64,000 nt of DNA from Aquicoccus porphyridii. GTDB taxonomy: Bacteria > Pseudomonadota > Alphaproteobacteria > Rhodobacterales > Rhodobacteraceae. Within the stretch, counting starts at the first letter, position 1. Each line of letters starts with the position of its first letter. Positions 18,302 through 27,465 of the stretch are shown here, piece after piece. Below the pieces are notes generated by a model. It saw only the letters and a list, made by a program, of their open reading frames with translations. It did no database searches and was not told where the DNA came from. The translations under genes were made by a program, and so were the position numbers. The stretch covers positions 1 through 64,000 of the forward strand of contig NZ_VINQ01000013.1 of the NCBI RefSeq assembly GCF_008369105.1, read 5' to 3'.

Positions 18302-18663
18302 GGTTCGTCCCTCCAAAGGATCGCTTAGGTTTTCGTAACCTTGTCGGCGAGGTGATGGACCGTTTCTCTCTCACTTGGCCCGTCGCCGTCTTGGTATGAC
18401 CCTATATGGCCATTGGAATCGGGCGGGAATTTGGCGCGATTTCAGCATTTCCGGTAAATTTCGCGGGCAATCGGCACTTTTATCGTAATGCATTGAAATT
18501 AATGGAAAATAAGTCTGAGAAATATGTTTGTGATATAATTTGAAGGTGAATCGCGTGGCAAATGTGGCATAAATCCTAAGGATCTCGCCCTGCAATCTGG
18601 CTCGGGCGCGCGATTTCTGCGATCATTCATCCAACGAAAAACGAGGCAGGACATATCGCGATC
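18302..18663. promoter_or_regulatory. Divergent intergenic region between flp and slt
   Basis: 362 bases without a gene. The part at 18460-18570 is conspicuously AT-rich against the surroundings (runs such as GAAATTAATGGAAAATAAG). Promoters for the minus-strand pilin operon and for the plus-strand transglycosylase must both lie here. I could not assign -35/-10 boxes or a full CtrA palindrome. Confidence 0.5.
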
Positions 18664-19497
18664 ATGCGTGCGGTTTTCACGATGGCGGCCATTGCTGTGG
18701 TTGCGCTGGGTCTGGGCCCGGCGCCTGCGGACACGCCGCCGCCCTTTCCCGAGTTTACCTTCAAGCGGGTAAAGCCGCCCAAGCAGGGCACGGGCAAGCG
18801 CATCACCATCCAGATCGAACCCGAGGACCGTGCGGCGGCGCAACCGGCGGCGGCTCCACCTGCACCTGCGCCGGAAACGGGCGATGCCACGGGGCGCTAT
18901 GGCTGGTTCTGGGACGCGATTTCGCCCGAGATCGAGAAAAGCGGCCCCGGGCGGCTGGAAGAGGCGTTGATAAGGATTGCCAATCCGCCCGGTGGCGCGG
19001 CGGCTGTGGGGGCGCCACGGCTTCAGGGCTTGCAGGACATCGCCCGCGCACAGGGCGCGGACATCCTGCGCGCGACGGTCGGCACCGAGGTTTCACCGGC
19101 GCTGGTTCTGGCGGTGATCGCGGTGGAATCGTCGGGCCGAGCCGACGCGGTGAGCCATGCGGGGGCCTCGGGCCTGATGCAGCTCATGCCGGCGACGGCG
19201 GCGCGGTTCGGGGTCGGCGACGTGTCTCTGGCCACCGACAACATCAAGGGCGGGGTGGCGTTTCTCGATTTCCTGATGAAAGAGTTCGACCGCGATCCGA
19301 TCCTCGTGCTGGCGGGGTATAACGCGGGCGAGAACGCGGTGAAAACCCACAAGGGGGTGCCGCCCTATGCCGAAACCCGCGATTACGTGCCCAAGGTGCT
19401 GGCCGCGTTCCAGACAGCACGGGGGCTATGCCTTACGACGCCGCAACTGGTCAGTGACGGCTGTGTTTTCAATGTCGACGTGAGAAAGGACGGCTGA
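18664..19497 (+). CDS. Lytic transglycosylase, SLT domain
   Basis: 277 aa. Signal peptide of about 22 residues ending in PAPA-D, a Pro/Ala-rich linker, then a C-terminal goose-lysozyme-like SLT domain (about 130-255). Motifs: VIAVESSGRADAVSHAGASG with the catalytic Glu, GLMQLMPATAARFGV, and LAGYNAGENAV. It cuts peptidoglycan glycan strands in the periplasm forming anhydromuramyl ends. Divergent from the pilus operon, so it might open the wall for pilus assembly, but a general cell-wall role is equally possible. Confidence 0.92.
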   Translation: MRAVFTMAAIAVVALGLGPAPADTPPPFPEFTFKRVKPPKQGTGKRITIQIEPEDRAAAQPAAAPPAPAPETGDATGRYGWFWDAISPEIEKSGPGRLEEALIRIANPPGGAAAVGAPRLQGLQDIARAQGADILRATVGTEVSPALVLAVIAVESSGRADAVSHAGASGLMQLMPATAARFGVGDVSLATDNIKGGVAFLDFLMKEFDRDPILVLAGYNAGENAVKTHKGVPPYAETRDYVPKVLAAFQTARGLCLTTPQLVSDGCVFNVDVRKDG

Positions 19498-19625
19498 GGG
19501 TCGCTCCGGGGTCGGGGCCTTGCGTCAGGGCGTGTCGCCCCGGGCTGGAAACGCCCGCCCCGGCTCAAGGCCGGAGCGGCGAAACTCCGTTCCGGCGCGA
19601 CATGCAATCCACGGCCGGATTCGGC

Positions 19626-20252
<627 letters not shown>

Positions 20253-20374
20253 TTATTCGCTCTCCTTTATCGACAAAGGGCCGGGGGTCGTTCGAGGCTG
20301 TTATGCAATTGCGGCCAAGGTTTTGCAATGGCCGGTGCGCCCATGGTCGGGCGCCGGAAGATGACGGGTCATGA

Positions 20375-20608
20375 TCAGCCGTCTTTCTGTTCGAGTGTCC
20401 TCGCGATGCGGCGCAGCGATGCGGCATTAAGCTCGGCCGCTTCGAGATGGATCATGGCGGTGGCGAGTTGCAGCGTCAGGGTAGATTGTTCCTTGGCCGC
20501 TTCGATCCCGAACACATCGAGAACCATTCGCTTCGCACGGCGAATATACTCGGTCGTTCGCTCTTCGATCAGGTCGCCGCGGCGGCTGAGAGCCTCATCG
20601 CGATCCAT
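20375..20608 (-). CDS. Small helical protein between scoA and scoB
   Basis: 77 aa, family not recognised. Reads as all-helical, charged at the N-terminus (MDRDEALSRRGDLIEERTTE) with a hydrophobic-faced helix in the middle and a KDG end. No signal or membrane segment. It is probably real: GGAGG lies 8 bases before the ATG, directly after the scoA stop (14 bases between the genes), and codon use matches its neighbours. Its place inside the CoA-transferase operon suggests a linked function, which cannot be named. Confidence 0.7.
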   Translation of the reverse strand: MDRDEALSRRGDLIEERTTEYIRRAKRMVLDVFGIEAAKEQSTLTLQLATAMIHLEAAELNAASLRRIARTLEQKDG

Positions 20609-20622
20609 GTCTTGCGCCTCCG

Positions 20623-21321
20623 TCAGGCCGCCGGGCGGGTGGTGCGCTGTTCGATGCGCTTTTCATGCTCACCCTGGATAAGGCGATGGACATAGATGCC
20701 GGGCAGGTGAATGTGATCGGGGTCGAGCGTGCCGGGTTCGACGATCTCTTCGACCTCCATCACGCAGATCTTGCCGCACATGGCGGCGGGCGGGTTGAAG
20801 TTGCGCGCGGTCTTGCGGAAGATCGCGTTGCCGGTGGTGTCGGCCTTCCACGCCTTGACGATCGAGAGGTCGGCAAAGATGCCTTCCTCCATGATATAGG
20901 TCTCGCCTTTGAAGTCCTTGTGTTCCTTGCCCTCGGCGATCTGCGTGCCGACGCCGGTCTTGGTGTAGAAACCGGGAATACCCGCGCCGCCTGCGCGCAT
21001 CCGCTCGGCCAGCGTGCCTTGGGGGTTGAATTCAAGCTCAAGCTCGCCCGAGAGATACTGGCGCATGAATTCGGCGTTCTCGCCGACATAGGAGGCCATC
21101 ATCTTTCTGACCTGCTTGGTTTGCAGCAGGATGCCGATGCCGAAATCGTCAACGCCCGCGTTGTTCGATGCGAAGGTCAGGTCCTTGACACCTGAATCCC
21201 GGATCGCGTCGAGCAGAAGTTCGGGGATGCCGCACAGGCCGAATCCGCCGGCGGCGATCAGCATGTCGTCATGCAGGATGCCATCGAGTGCGGCGGCGGC
21301 GTTGGGATAGATCTTGCTCAT
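20623..21321 (-). CDS. scoA: 3-oxoacid CoA-transferase subunit A
   Basis: 232 aa. Alpha subunit of the CoA-transferase. Signature GGFGLCGIPELLLDAI near residue 26 and LTFASNNAGVDDFGIGILL. The later segment GAGIPGFYTKTGVGTQIAEGKE is typical of the family. GAGGGAG lies 7 bases before the ATG. The enzyme exchanges CoA between succinyl-CoA and acetoacetate in the cytoplasm, linking this operon to the suc genes elsewhere in the window. Confidence 0.95.
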   Translation of the reverse strand: MSKIYPNAAAALDGILHDDMLIAAGGFGLCGIPELLLDAIRDSGVKDLTFASNNAGVDDFGIGILLQTKQVRKMMASYVGENAEFMRQYLSGELELEFNPQGTLAERMRAGGAGIPGFYTKTGVGTQIAEGKEHKDFKGETYIMEEGIFADLSIVKAWKADTTGNAIFRKTARNFNPPAAMCGKICVMEVEEIVEPGTLDPDHIHLPGIYVHRLIQGEHEKRIEQRTTRPAA

Positions 21322-21417
21322 CGGAAAACTCCCTCTCGGTGCTTGGCCCGTTATGTGACGCGCGACCGCCGGGAAGTCAACATCGCCGGACCGGATCGGG
21401 ATCTGAAGCGGAGATTG

Positions 21418-21639
21418 TCAGGCCGTTGTGCGGCCCTGGCCGGTCACGCGGCGAAAGATAAAGCACATGAGCAGCGCCAACCCGGTATAGGGCAAGGCCG
21501 CGAGGATGAGTTGCGCGGTGGCAAAGGATGTCTCATGCTCGCCCGCGCCCATCTGCGCCAGAAGGCTGTTGCCGCCACGGACCAGCCCGAACACCGTGCC
21601 CGCCAGCAGCCAGATGGAATATTTGCCAAGCATCTTCAT
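21418..21639 (-). CDS. Small two-segment membrane protein
   Basis: 73 aa from the ATG at 21639, with GGAGAG 4 bases before it; the longer open frame upstream overlaps topA and lacks support. Two hydrophobic stretches: YSIWLLAGTVFGLVRGG and LILAALPYTGLALLMCFIFRRV. No family assigned with confidence. It lies 113 bases downstream of topA on the same strand and could be co-transcribed. Probably an inner-membrane protein of unknown role. Confidence 0.6.
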   Translation of the reverse strand: MKMLGKYSIWLLAGTVFGLVRGGNSLLAQMGAGEHETSFATAQLILAALPYTGLALLMCFIFRRVTGQGRTTA

Positions 21640-21752
21640 GACGCTCTCCGTCTTGTCGCAACCGCGGTGCGGTCTAACGGCGGAACGTGGCCGCAATAGG
21701 GCAAGAGCGGGCAAGGAACGTGAAAACGGGGCGCAGCGGGAAGCCGTGGGAA

Positions 21753-24287
21753 TCAGCCCGCCTTGCGCCGCGTGGTTTTCTTGGCGCCTTTTGACCCGCC
21801 CTTTTTCCCGGCCTTCTCGTCGATCAGGGCGACGGCCATTTCCATGGTCACCGCCTCCGGGTCGGTGTCCTTGGGCAGGGTCGCGTTGATCTTGTCCCAT
21901 TTGACATAAGGCCCATAGCGCCCGTCCATCACGTTGACCGGCCCGCCCTTGTCGGGATGCTCGCCCAGCTCCTTGAGCGGTTTGGCGGTGGTGCGGCGGT
22001 TGCGGCCGGGGTTGGCGCGTTTTTCGGCCAGCAGTTCGACCGCGCGGTTCATGCCGATCTCGAATACTTCGCCCTGTTCCTTGAGGTTGGCGTAAACCGG
22101 TTTGGCCTCGTCGGGGAGCTGGTGCATCACGAAGGGGCCGTAGCGGCCGAAATTGGCGGAGATCGTCCCGCCCTCGGGATGTTCGCCCACCACGCGCGGC
22201 AGGCTCAGGAGGGTGAGCGCCTTTTCAAGCGTCATCTCGTCCTTGGACCAGCCCTTGGGCAGCGAGGCGCGGGGCGGCTTCTTGTTTTCGGGCGTCGGTT
22301 CGCCGCGTTGGACGTAAGGCCCGAAGCGCCCCGACTTGAGCCAGATCTCGTCGCCCTGATCCTCGCCAAGGACCCGCTCGTCGCCCTCGGCGCCTTCGCC
22401 GGCGATGGGGCGGGTATAGGTGCATTCGGGATAGTTGCCGCAACCGACGAAGCCGCCGGTGCGCGAGGTCTTGAGATGGAGCCGCCCGACCCCGCACTTG
22501 GGGCAGACCCGCGGGTCGGAGCCATCCTCGCGCGGCGGATAAAGCTGATCGGCGAGTGCCTCGTCGAGCACGTCGAGCACCTGCGTGATGCGCAGTTCCG
22601 AGGTCTCGGAGATGGCGGCGGAGAAGTCGCGCCAGAACTGCGCCAGCACGGCCTTGTAATCGCGTTGGCCCGCGCTCACCTCGTCAAGCTCTTCCTCGAG
22701 CTGGGCGGTGAATTCATAGCCCACGTATCTGCGGAAGAAATTCAGCAGGAAGATGGTGACGATCCGTCCCTTGTCCTCGGGGATGAGGCGGTTCTGTTCC
22801 TTGCGGACATATTCGCGCTCCTGGATCGTGGTGACGATGCTGGCATAGGTCGAGGGTCGCCCGATGCCGAGCTCTTCCATGCGCTTGACCAGCGTCGCCT
22901 CGGTATAGCGGGGCGGGGGTTGGGTAAAATGCTGTTCGGAGGCGACATCGCGCTTGGCGGCGGATTCGCCCTGCATGACCTGGGGCAGGCGGCGGTCGTC
23001 TTCATCGACGACCTGGTCGTCGCGGCCCTCTTCATAGACCTTGAGGAAGCCCTCGAAAAGCACGACCTGACCGGTGGCGCGCAGCTCGACCTGCTCGTCG
23101 CGGCTGGCGACGGTGACGGTGGTGCGCTCGAACCGTGCGCTTTCCATCTGGCAGGCCAGCGTGCGTTTCCAGATCAGGTCATAGAGCCTGCGCTGATCGG
23201 TATCCTTGAGTTTGAGCGCCTCGGCGTCGGCGGCCATGTCGGTCGGGCGGATACATTCATGCGCCTCTTGCGCGTTCTTGGCCTTGTTCTTGTAGATGCG
23301 CGGCTTGTCGGGCACGAATTCGGCGCCGAACCGCGCGCCGATCGCGTCGCGCACGGCGGTGACCGCCTCAGGGGCCATGTCGATGCCGTCGGTCCGCATA
23401 TAGGTGATGTGCCCGGCCTCGTAGAGGCGCTGGGCGGCGGCCATGGCCTGACGGGCGCCCATGCCGAACTTGCGGCTGGCCTCTTGCTGAAGCGTGGAGG
23501 TCATGAAGGGCGGCGCGGGGTTGCGGCTCGCCGGTTTGGCCTCGACCGATTTCACGGTGAGATCGCGGCTCTCGACGGCCTGAACCGCCAACTCGGCCTG
23601 TGTGGCGTTCTCGATGTCGAACTTGTCGAGCTTCTTGCCGGCAAGGACGGTCAGCCGTGCCTCGTAATCCTGACCGCGCGGGGTGGCGAGGCGGGCCTTG
23701 ACGGACCAGTATTCGCGGGGGGTGAAGGCCTCGATTTCCATCTCGCGCTCGACGATGAGGCGCAGGCAGACCGATTGCACCCGGCCGGCCGACTTGGCGC
23801 CGGGCAGTTTGCGCCAGAGCACCGGCGAGAGGTTGAAGCCGACGAGGTAATCGAGCGCGCGGCGGGCGAGATAGGCATCGACCAGCGGCTGGTCGATCTG
23901 GCGCGGGTTCTTCATCGCCTCGGTCACGGCCGATTGGGTGATGGCGTTGAACACCACGCGGGACACGGGCGTGTCCTTTTTCAGCGCGCGGCGTTTGCGC
24001 AGCGCCTCTTCGAGGTGCCAGCTGATCGCCTCGCCTTCGCGGTCGGGGTCGGTCGCGAGGATGAGCGCGTTGTCATCCTTGAGCGCGTCGGCGATGGCTT
24101 TGACATGCTTGCGGCTGTCGGCGCCGATCTCCCATGTCATGTCGAAATCGTGGTCGGGATCGACCGAGCCGTCCTTGGGCGGCAGGTCACGCACATGGCC
24201 ATAGGATGCCAGCACGGTGTAATCCTTGCCAAGATACTTGTTGATCGTCTTCGCTTTGGCGGGGGATTCCACAACAACAACTGGCAT
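21753..24287 (-). CDS. topA: DNA topoisomerase I
   Basis: 844 aa, normal for alphaproteobacterial TopA. Relaxes negative supercoils by single-strand passage. TOPRIM domain at the N-terminus (VVVESPAKAKTINKYLG; ATDPDREGEAISWHL with the metal-binding DxD). Active-site Tyr in HITYMRTDGID near residue 300. One topoisomerase zinc finger, CPKCGVGRLHLKTSRTGGF followed by CGNYPEC, near 590-620. Repeated C-terminal basic domains (GRYGPFVMHQ, GRYGPYVKWD) and a Lys-rich tail. A 406-base region with structured repeats lies upstream. Confidence 0.97.
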   Translation of the reverse strand: MPVVVVESPAKAKTINKYLGKDYTVLASYGHVRDLPPKDGSVDPDHDFDMTWEIGADSRKHVKAIADALKDDNALILATDPDREGEAISWHLEEALRKRRALKKDTPVSRVVFNAITQSAVTEAMKNPRQIDQPLVDAYLARRALDYLVGFNLSPVLWRKLPGAKSAGRVQSVCLRLIVEREMEIEAFTPREYWSVKARLATPRGQDYEARLTVLAGKKLDKFDIENATQAELAVQAVESRDLTVKSVEAKPASRNPAPPFMTSTLQQEASRKFGMGARQAMAAAQRLYEAGHITYMRTDGIDMAPEAVTAVRDAIGARFGAEFVPDKPRIYKNKAKNAQEAHECIRPTDMAADAEALKLKDTDQRRLYDLIWKRTLACQMESARFERTTVTVASRDEQVELRATGQVVLFEGFLKVYEEGRDDQVVDEDDRRLPQVMQGESAAKRDVASEQHFTQPPPRYTEATLVKRMEELGIGRPSTYASIVTTIQEREYVRKEQNRLIPEDKGRIVTIFLLNFFRRYVGYEFTAQLEEELDEVSAGQRDYKAVLAQFWRDFSAAISETSELRITQVLDVLDEALADQLYPPREDGSDPRVCPKCGVGRLHLKTSRTGGFVGCGNYPECTYTRPIAGEGAEGDERVLGEDQGDEIWLKSGRFGPYVQRGEPTPENKKPPRASLPKGWSKDEMTLEKALTLLSLPRVVGEHPEGGTISANFGRYGPFVMHQLPDEAKPVYANLKEQGEVFEIGMNRAVELLAEKRANPGRNRRTTAKPLKELGEHPDKGGPVNVMDGRYGPYVKWDKINATLPKDTDPEAVTMEMAVALIDEKAGKKGGSKGAKKTTRRKAG

Positions 24288-24506
24288 TGAATTCCTTTCG
24301 ACTCGACGGCGCCTCTATGGCGGCGGAACATGGGTTGGGGAAGGGGGTATTGTCAATGCGTCGTGAAAACCCCGGATTTTCCACATGATTTGGCCCGATC
24401 TTCGGGTGTTTCAAGGCTACGACTGGAACAGCGATGCGGATCATCATCGGTTTGATTGCCGGGATCGTGCCCGGTGTCGTTAACGCGATCCAGGAGCGTT
24501 TCGCAT

Positions 24507-24597
24507 GTTAACCTCTTAACAGAGGGCGAAAACCGGGGGGTGTTTTGCGGCTGACTCCCGGCTGCCATCCGGCTGCCGGGTGAGGCGTTAACCTTTT
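24507..24597. repeat. GTTAACC-bracketed structured repeat, copy 1
   Basis: GTTAACC at 24507, GCGAAAACCGGGGGGTG at 24526-24542, CCCGGCTGCC-AT-CCGGCTGCCGGG at 24557-24580, CGTTAACCTTTTGCG from 24586. The same blocks in the same order occur at 39249-39361, with 22 extra bases before the last GTTAACC there. The CCCGGC/GCCGGG ends can pair. Confidence 0.6.
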
Positions 24598-24618
24598 GCG
24601 CGAACAAAGGTTAACGCC
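24584..24618. repeat. Perfect 13-base inverted repeat
   Basis: GGCGTTAACCTTT (24584-24596) and AAAGGTTAACGCC (24606-24618) are exact reverse complements around a 9-base loop. It could be a strong hairpin downstream of dprA (76 bases past its stop) or a paired protein-binding site, since each arm contains GTTAAC. No T-run follows in the dprA direction. Confidence 0.65.
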
Positions 24619-24693
24619 CGGTGCGCCCCGGTTCGGTCCTGTCAACGGACCGGGGCGCCGCAAGCGCGTTGCGTTTGATTGAGTGAGTGCGGT

Positions 24694-25899
24694 TTACCGC
24701 GCTGTTCTGTCCGGGGTGCGCGCGGATTGGGTCGGGCCGGTCTCTGCAAGGCTGAGCAGGCCGCCGGATTGCCGGTTGATCCGGCCGTCGAGTTCGAGAT
24801 CGACCAGCACCGGGGCCACGGTGTTGGCGGGGGCACCGAGATCGCGGATCAGCTGATCCTCGGCCAGCGGCGAGGGGCCCAGCCGGTCGAGAATCATCCG
24901 GTGCAGTTTCGCGGTGTCACTCAGGCTGCGCTTCTCGGGGGGTGGCGGGGGGATGTCGGCCACGAGCGGCATCTCGGCCTGCCGTTGTTCGGGTGCGGCC
25001 GGGGCGAGGGGGGCAAGCGCCTCGATCACGTCGGCGGCGTCGCGCACCAGCCGCGCGCCATCGCGGATCAGCATGTTGCAGCCCGCCGCGCGGGCATCGA
25101 ACGGGTGGCCGGGCACGGCCAGCACCTCGCGCCCCTGGTCGAGGGCGCATTTCGCGGTGATGAGGCTGCCGGATTTTGCCGCCGCCTCGACCAGCACCAC
25201 GGCCCCGGCCAGCCCCGAGATGAGCCGGTTGCGGCGCGGGAAATGCCGGGCCTGCGGGATCGTGCCGATGGGCATTTCCGACAGGCGCAGGCCGGATTTC
25301 TCGATCTCGGCGGCCAGCGCGGTATTCTCGGACGGGTAGACCACGTCGACCCCGCCCGCCATCACGGCGATCGTGCCGGTGGCAAGGCTGGCCTTGTGCG
25401 CGGCGGTGTCGATGCCGCGCGCCAGCCCCGAGACGACGACATGGCCCTTGTTGCCGAGATCGGCAGCCAGCGCGCGCGCCATGCGCCCGCCCAGCGACGA
25501 GGCGTTGCGCGCCCCCACAAGCGCGATCATCGGACGCGTGAGCAGCGAGGGATCGCCCTGCGCCCAGAGGATCGGCGGCGGGTCCGCGAGGTCAAGAAGC
25601 TGCGCGGGATACGCGGCCTCACCGATGCAGATCATCTGTGCCCTTGCCTTGCGGGCGGCGCGCATTTCGGCCACGGCCACGGTTTCGGGGCAGGGGGTAT
25701 AGTCGTTCAGCCCCGCCTCGCGCGCGACCCGGGGCAATGCGTCGAGCGCGGCGGCGATGCTGCCATGTTCGCCGATCAGCCGGTAGAACGTGGAAATCCC
25801 GACCCGGCGCGAGCGCAGCAGGCGAAGCCACAACACCCGATCATCTTCCGTGGTGGGTGGGAGTGGGGGGTGAGTGGAAGGATGACTACCTTCGGACAT
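24694..25899 (-). CDS. dprA: DNA-processing protein DprA
   Basis: 401 aa from the ATG at 25899 (GGAG 6-7 bases before); a start at 25926 is less likely. It loads RecA onto incoming single-stranded DNA in transformation, and in Rhodobacterales also after gene-transfer-agent uptake. Rossmann-fold core (about 85-290): LVGARNASSLGGRMARAL, VVSGLARGIDTAAHKASL, TIAVMAGGVDVVYPSEN. C-terminal winged helix (about 330-390; DTAKLHRMILDRLGPSPLAEDQLI). A CtrA-like site lies about 45 bases upstream. Confidence 0.95.
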   Translation of the reverse strand: MSEGSHPSTHPPLPPTTEDDRVLWLRLLRSRRVGISTFYRLIGEHGSIAAALDALPRVAREAGLNDYTPCPETVAVAEMRAARKARAQMICIGEAAYPAQLLDLADPPPILWAQGDPSLLTRPMIALVGARNASSLGGRMARALAADLGNKGHVVVSGLARGIDTAAHKASLATGTIAVMAGGVDVVYPSENTALAAEIEKSGLRLSEMPIGTIPQARHFPRRNRLISGLAGAVVLVEAAAKSGSLITAKCALDQGREVLAVPGHPFDARAAGCNMLIRDGARLVRDAADVIEALAPLAPAAPEQRQAEMPLVADIPPPPPEKRSLSDTAKLHRMILDRLGPSPLAEDQLIRDLGAPANTVAPVLVDLELDGRINRQSGGLLSLAETGPTQSARTPDRTAR

Positions 25900-25943
25900 T
25901 GTGACTCCGCCTTGCTGCGGACTCATCTCTAGCGCACGGATGG

Positions 25944-25958
25944 TTAACGCCCGGTAAA
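25944..25958 (-). promoter_or_regulatory. CtrA-like site upstream of dprA
   Basis: On the plus strand TTAA-CGCCCGG-TAAA; on the minus strand TTTA-N7-TTAAC. This is one base off the CtrA consensus TTAA-N7-TTAAC, 45 bases before the dprA start. CtrA is known to control competence-type genes including dprA in Rhodobacterales. Binding here is inferred from the motif only. Confidence 0.5.
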
Positions 25959-25988
25959 CCGGTGCCACCCGCCGGTCGCTTTTCCGCG

Positions 25989-27404
25989 TCAGCCGCGCAG
26001 GACCGCGCCCGGGTTCATGATGCCATTGGGGTCGAAAAGCTGTTTGATCTGCCGCATCAGCGCGAGTTTCACCGGATCGCCATAGCGTTCGAGATCGCCG
26101 GTCTTGAGCCGCCCGAGTCCGTGTTCGGCGCTGAACGAGCCGCTCATCCCGACCGTGATGTCATGGATCAGGCGCTGCACCTTTTCGTCCATGCCGGGAT
26201 AGTCGGCACGGTTGCGCCCCTTGAGCGGGAAGACGTTGTAATGCAGGTTGCCGTCGCCCAGGTGGCCAAAGCAATTGGTGCGGAACTCACCCAGTTCGGG
26301 CAGGGCGGCGTCGGCGCGGGCGATGAAATCGGGCAGGGCCGAGAGCGGCAGGGAAATGTCATGCGACGAGATCGAGCCGATTCGGCGGTTGGCTTCGGGC
26401 AGTTGCTCGCGGATCTCCCACAGCGCCTCGTGCTGGGCCAGCGATTGCGCGATGATGCCGTCGCTGACCAGCCCGGCCTCAAGGGCGTCGGCGAACAGCG
26501 CTTCCAGCGTCTCGGCCGGGTCGAGCCCACGCGGCAGGCCCAGTTCGACGAGCACGCACCAGTCGGGATCGGTCGCGAAGGGCAGGCGCACCTCGGGCAT
26601 CACCTCGCGCAGGAACGCAAAGCCTGCGCCATTTATCAGCTCGAACGCGCTGACCGCTTCGCCGACCTGATCGCGCGTCATGGCCAGGAGGTCGAGCGCG
26701 GCGGCGGGGCTTTCGACCACCAGAATTGCCGTGCCGGTCGCGGCCGGAAGAGGGGCGAGTTTCAGGCTGGCCGCGGTGATCACGCCAAGGGTGCCTTCGG
26801 AGCCGATCAGGAGGTCGCGCAGGTCATAGCCGGTGTTGTCCTTGCGCAACCGTGACAGCGTGTTCATCACCCGCCCGTCGGGCAGCACCGCCTCGATCCC
26901 GAGGCAGAGTTCGCGGGCATTGCCGTAGCGCAGCACGTTGACCCCGCCCGCATTGGTGGCGAGGTTGCCGCCGATCCGGGCCGAGCCCTTGGCGGCGATG
27001 GACAGCGGGAAGAGGCGATTTTCGCGGGCGGCGGCATCGTGAATGTCCGAGAGGATCGCACCGGCCTCGACAATGGCGACGTTTTCGCGCGGGTAGATCC
27101 CGCGGATCGCGGTCATCCGTTCGAGCGACAGGATCATCGGATCGGGGCCGTCGGGCATGACCTGGGCACAGACCAGGCCGGTGCCGCCGCCATAGGGCAC
27201 GACCGGCACGCGCGCGGCGTTGGCGGCCCCAAGGGCAACTGAGACCTCTTCGACGGTCGCGGGGGCAACGACCACGCCGGCCCGGCCCGTCCACTTGCCG
27301 CGCGGTTCTTCGAGATAATGCGGTGCGATCGGCCGCAGGGCACGGTCGGGCAGGAGGCGGGCCAGCGTGGCGCGAAAGCTGTCATCAACGGGATTGAGCA
27401 TCAT
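25989..27404 (-). CDS. FAD-linked oxidase, GlcD/D-lactate dehydrogenase type
   Basis: 471 aa from the ATG at 27404 (27401 also possible). The open frame continues to 27503 but that part overlaps the next gene. FAD_binding_4 domain in the N-terminal half: VPVVPYGGGTGLVCAQV, then GNLATNAGGVNVLRYGNARE and GSEGTLGVITAASLKL. FAD-oxidase C domain in the second half with FGHLGDGNLHYNVF and FSAEHGLGRLKTGDL near the C-terminus. Such enzymes oxidise 2-hydroxyacids (glycolate, D-lactate, D-2-hydroxyglutarate). The substrate cannot be fixed from sequence; it stands alone without glcE/glcF. Confidence 0.9.
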   Translation of the reverse strand: MMLNPVDDSFRATLARLLPDRALRPIAPHYLEEPRGKWTGRAGVVVAPATVEEVSVALGAANAARVPVVPYGGGTGLVCAQVMPDGPDPMILSLERMTAIRGIYPRENVAIVEAGAILSDIHDAAARENRLFPLSIAAKGSARIGGNLATNAGGVNVLRYGNARELCLGIEAVLPDGRVMNTLSRLRKDNTGYDLRDLLIGSEGTLGVITAASLKLAPLPAATGTAILVVESPAAALDLLAMTRDQVGEAVSAFELINGAGFAFLREVMPEVRLPFATDPDWCVLVELGLPRGLDPAETLEALFADALEAGLVSDGIIAQSLAQHEALWEIREQLPEANRRIGSISSHDISLPLSALPDFIARADAALPELGEFRTNCFGHLGDGNLHYNVFPLKGRNRADYPGMDEKVQRLIHDITVGMSGSFSAEHGLGRLKTGDLERYGDPVKLALMRQIKQLFDPNGIMNPGAVLRG

Positions 27405-27465
27405 GGCCCAAGTCTTACGCGCTGCCTGCATGGGCGTCGAGATGCGACGTGCCGTCGTGGCGCGG

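Larger units (their letters stand above)
24288..24693. other. 406-base intergenic region with GTTAAC cluster
   Basis: No gene seen. It contains five (G/C)TTAAC motifs: 24479, 24507, 24515, 24587 and 24610. It also holds the first copy of a dispersed structured element (24507-24597) and a perfect 13-base inverted repeat (24584-24618). It forms the upstream region of topA and the downstream region of dprA. A small RNA or a regulatory hub are both possible. Confidence 0.55.

Noticed and set aside
24507-24519. TTAA-N4-TTAA at 24508-24519 as a full CtrA site
   Set aside because: The spacing is four bases and not seven, so it does not fit the CtrA palindrome; kept only as part of the GTTAAC cluster.
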